Shown one piece after another: positions 6,383 to 8,026 of a stretch of DNA of 8,026 nucleotides. The DNA comes from Deinococcus seoulensis (GTDB taxonomy: Bacteria; Deinococcota; Deinococci; Deinococcales; Deinococcaceae), in contig NZ_BMQM01000059.1 of NCBI RefSeq assembly GCF_014648115.1, positions 1 through 8,026 on the forward strand. Reading direction: 5' to 3'. The position numbers were made by a program, and so were the translations under genes. Position 1 is the stretch's first letter, and the number at the start of each line of letters is the position of its first letter. The notes below the pieces were generated by a model. It did no database searches. It was not told where the DNA came from and saw only the letters and a list, made by a program, of their open reading frames with translations.

Positions 6383-7566
6383 TCAGGTGAGCAGGTCGCG
6401 GCCCGGCTTGACCATCGCGCGGACCGTCGCCCCTTTCCCCGGCAGGCCCAGCGCCGTGAACACCCACCCGTCAGGCGTGCGGGACACGCGCGCCATGAAC
6501 ATCCCCGTGTGCGGCCCCCCTCGCCCAGGTCGTAGCGGGCGAGTTCCGAACCGCTGACGCTGTCCACCACCCGGCAGAACGCGTTGCGCACCTGCGAGAA
6601 CGCCTGCCCCTGGAACGAATTGATGGTCAGCAGCAGGTGCGCCGCGTCCGGGCTGAGCTTCGTCAGGTCCACCGCGATACGCTCATCGTCCCCCTGCCCG
6701 TGACCGGTCAGGTTATCCCCGGAGTGCTGCACGGCGCCGCGCTGACCCGAGCGGCCCATGAACCAGACCCGGTCGATGTCACGGCCGGATGCGTCGTACA
6801 CGATGCAGCTCGCGTCCAGGTCGACGTTGCGTCCGCCCCGGACCGGGTCCCAGCCGAGCCCCAGGAAGATGCGGGTCAGGGGCTCGCCTCCCTTCTTGAC
6901 GAGACTGACACTCTGACCTTTCTGCAGGCTGACCTTCCCCCCGGACGTGGAGGCCAGCGGACCGGCCGGTGAGGACCCGGGCACTGGTGCCGGCGAGGTG
7001 GGCGCTGCGGCAGGCGCCGCGGGCAGGGGGGCCACTGGAGCCATCTCCGCCGGGTCCTCCTCGGCAACTTCACCGCCGAAGTGTTCCAGGAGTCGCCGCA
7101 GGCCACCGTCGAACCCCTGGGAGACCGCCGCGACCCGCCAGGTCCCGCCGGGACCGGGGGGATGCAGGTACAGGTCGGCGAGCATCACGGCGCGTTCGTT
7201 CACGAGACCGTCGCGGGCGTCGAACACGGCGCCCGGCAGTTCCACGGTCAGGGTGGGTGACTGCCCGACGGCGTGGTCGTCGTGCGTGGCGGTGAACACC
7301 AGTCGGGTGATGGTGGGGGGGAGGCGGGTCAGGTCGATCAGGAAGGTGGTCCGGTCGCCCTGCTGTGACCAGCGGACGGCGCCGTCCGGAGCGTCGGGTT
7401 GGTTGTAGAAGGTCATGAAGCGGTCGTCGGAGAGTTTGCCGTGCGCGTCGAGTCCGAAGGCGGCGATGTCCGTGCCGGGCAGACCGGCTTGGACGATCAC
7501 CGCGAACTGGGTGCTGGGCGTGAAATCAGTGAGGGGTTTCTTCTGTCCGCGGGAAAGGGTGAGCAT
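6383..7566 (-). CDS. Two-domain TerD/TerA-like tellurium-resistance/stress protein, frameshifted near the 3' end
   Basis: TerD-family proteins are cytoplasmic Ca2+-binding proteins linked to tellurite and general stress responses. Domain 1 (about 1-168) is divergent: MTFYNQPDAPDGAV (51-64) and VAAVSQGFDGGL (145-156) are typical, but the calcium motif is degenerate (WSQQGD). An Ala/Pro-rich linker (about 170-208) leads to a canonical domain 2 from 211, with LGLGWDP (235-241), VDLDAS (248-253), the calcium motif HSGDNLTGHGQGDDERI (281-297) and ARYDLGEGG (343-351). After codon 350 the frame is lost at the 6515-6520 homopolymer. The written frame runs on to 6229 as unrelated Arg/Cys-rich sequence. 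One base back, the frame continues PHTGMFMARVSR, PDGWVFTALGLPGKGATVRAMVK and a TGA at 6385-6383, a normal TerD ending (394 aa in all). An SD (GGAGG) lies 7 nt before the ATG. Confidence 0.88.
6515..6520 (-). other. Frameshift site in terD: run of six C (six G on the coding strand)
   Basis: The coding strand reads GAG GGG GGC CGC. Family-like sequence resumes only if one G is re-read or one more G was present. The local order G GGG GGC in zero frame fits the X XXY YYZ pattern of -1 ribosomal slippage, and poly-G also allows polymerase slippage. No convincing stimulatory hairpin lies 5-9 nt downstream; a weak 5-bp stem lies further off. The most economical cause is a one-base homopolymer error or deletion. 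Confidence 0.85.
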
Positions 7567-7573
7567 GGGGAGG

Positions 7574-7578
7574 CCTCC
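7574..7578 (-). promoter_or_regulatory. Ribosome binding site of the TerD-like gene
   Basis: On the minus strand GGAGG stands 7 nt before the ATG at 7566-7564, an ideal Shine-Dalgarno, which fixes this start. It is part of a perfect palindrome, GGAGGCCTCC (7569-7578). Confidence 0.8.
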
Positions 7579-7744
7579 AGAGGAAGAGGGTGAGCAGGGG
7601 GCGGATCAGCCTGATGAGGTGGGAAGGCGCAGTGCCAGTGATGGTTCTACCAGGGACGGCCCGGCAGCAGGAGCACGCCCGCCCGCTGCGGACCAAGCCG
7701 TACGGGGCTGATGATCCTCAACGCGAGTCGGTTCGTGCGGCCCG

Positions 7745-7966
7745 GTGATGATGCACGGTGCAGGGCCACGTCCAACGCGGAATCAAAGGGCCGGAAAGCA
7801 AGAGGGCACTGCAGCCGGTCGAAAAAAGCCTGTTCCAAACGAGAACTTCCGCGACGTGCGGATCTGTCCGCGCTGTGTGATCGACCTGCTGCTGATCAAG
7901 GACCCGCACGGGGAACGGCCATGGCCGGAGATGCTGCGGCGCTGTATTGCCGGGGCTTCGCCCTAG
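7745..7966 (+). CDS. Small hypothetical protein with a CPRC motif, possibly a gene remnant
   Basis: A 73-aa frame starting GTG-ATG-ATG. The last 42 codons have the strong third-position G/C of real genes here and give a sensible sequence: NENFRDVRICPRCVID, followed by LLLIKDPHGERPWPEML and RRCIAGASP. The first 31 codons lack this bias and look random. Cysteines in C-P-R-C spacing plus one later Cys hint at a metal-binding knuckle, but only one complete pair is present. There is no good ribosome site near the GTG. Either the true start is elsewhere (GTG within the RDVRIC segment would leave about 35 aa), or this is the 3' remnant of a decayed gene. I recognise no family. Confidence 0.3.
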   Translation: MMMHGAGPRPTRNQRAGKQEGTAAGRKKPVPNENFRDVRICPRCVIDLLLIKDPHGERPWPEMLRRCIAGASP

Positions 7967-7972
7967 AGCATT

Positions 7973-7981
7973 TGTCATAAT
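7973..7981 (+). promoter_or_regulatory. Extended -10 promoter for the right-edge gene (leaderless)
   Basis: TGTCATAAT is an extended -10 (TGn plus CATAAT, 5 of 6 to TATAAT) ending 6 nt before the ATG at 7988. Transcription would start at or next to the A of ATG. The AAGG at 7982-7985 is only 2 nt from the ATG, too close for a normal Shine-Dalgarno. TTGTCATAA here resembles one half of the Deinococcus radiation/desiccation response motif (TTGACATAA), but the other half is absent. Confidence 0.55.
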
Positions 7982-7987
7982 AAGGCT

Positions 7988-8026
7988 ATGAAACGAGTCG
8001 GCGCACGCGGATACGGGCTAGACCTG
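7988..8026 (+). CDS. Start of a gene cut by the right edge (13 codons seen)
   Basis: ATG at 7988 opens MKRVGARGYGLDL and the frame is still open at the window end. The coding call rests on the leaderless extended -10 just upstream and on plausible codon use. Thirteen residues are too few to name a family. It is transcribed divergently from the TerD-like gene, about 420 bp away. Confidence 0.45.
   Translation, partial: MKRVGARGYGLDL

Noticed and set aside
6229..7566. TerD-like gene as a single 445-aa protein ending at 6229
   Set aside because: After codon 351 the translation is Arg/Cys-rich noise, while the -1 frame holds a clean TerD C-terminus. The extra length also overlaps the next gene.
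7964..7981. Radiation/desiccation response motif (RDRM) before the right-edge gene
   Set aside because: Only one half-site (TTGTCATAA against TTGACATAA) matches. The other half has almost no agreement, so it is better explained as the -10 region.

Overview
The window is high-GC bacterial DNA with strong G/C bias at third codon positions. It is best explained as a Deinococcus or close relative. Supports are the gene content (RtcB, an ICL/PEP-mutase-like protein, an APH-fold kinase, a TerD-family protein and an exported beta-propeller) and at least two genes whose start codon lies 6 nt downstream of a TAnnnT/CATAAT-type -10 box with no Shine-Dalgarno, the leaderless layout common in deinococci. 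The genus assignment is inference; no rRNA or marker gene is present.

Left part (1-2442): two tandem RNA hairpins (3-73), a candidate extended -10 promoter (110-118) and a long leader precede an RtcB-type RNA ligase gene (308-1783, +). A nested hairpin follows its stop. About 600 bp without a convincing gene come next, holding a perfect 12-bp inverted repeat (2004-2036).

Middle (2443-4468): an ICL/PEP-mutase-superfamily enzyme (2443-3225, +) converges on an aminoglycoside-phosphotransferase-fold kinase (4146-3241, -). One hairpin carries both stop codons and probably terminates both genes. About 320 bp of non-coding DNA lies upstream of the kinase.

Right part (4469-8026): on the minus strand, a two-domain TerD/TerA-like stress protein (7566-6383) is followed by a large exported WD40/YVTN-like beta-propeller protein (6256-4469); they may form a transcription unit. 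The TerD gene as written is broken at a run of six C (6515-6520). Reading one base back restores a full-length TerD C-terminus and stop. The site also has the shape of a -1 slippery heptamer, so sequencing error, mutation and recoding all need weighing. The right edge holds a small hypothetical ORF and the first 13 codons of a plus-strand gene with a leaderless promoter.

Most genes look like independent housekeeping or accessory units. The TerD plus propeller pair is the only likely functional association. I found no CRISPR array, insertion sequence, tRNA or rRNA, and no clear new defence or mobile system.
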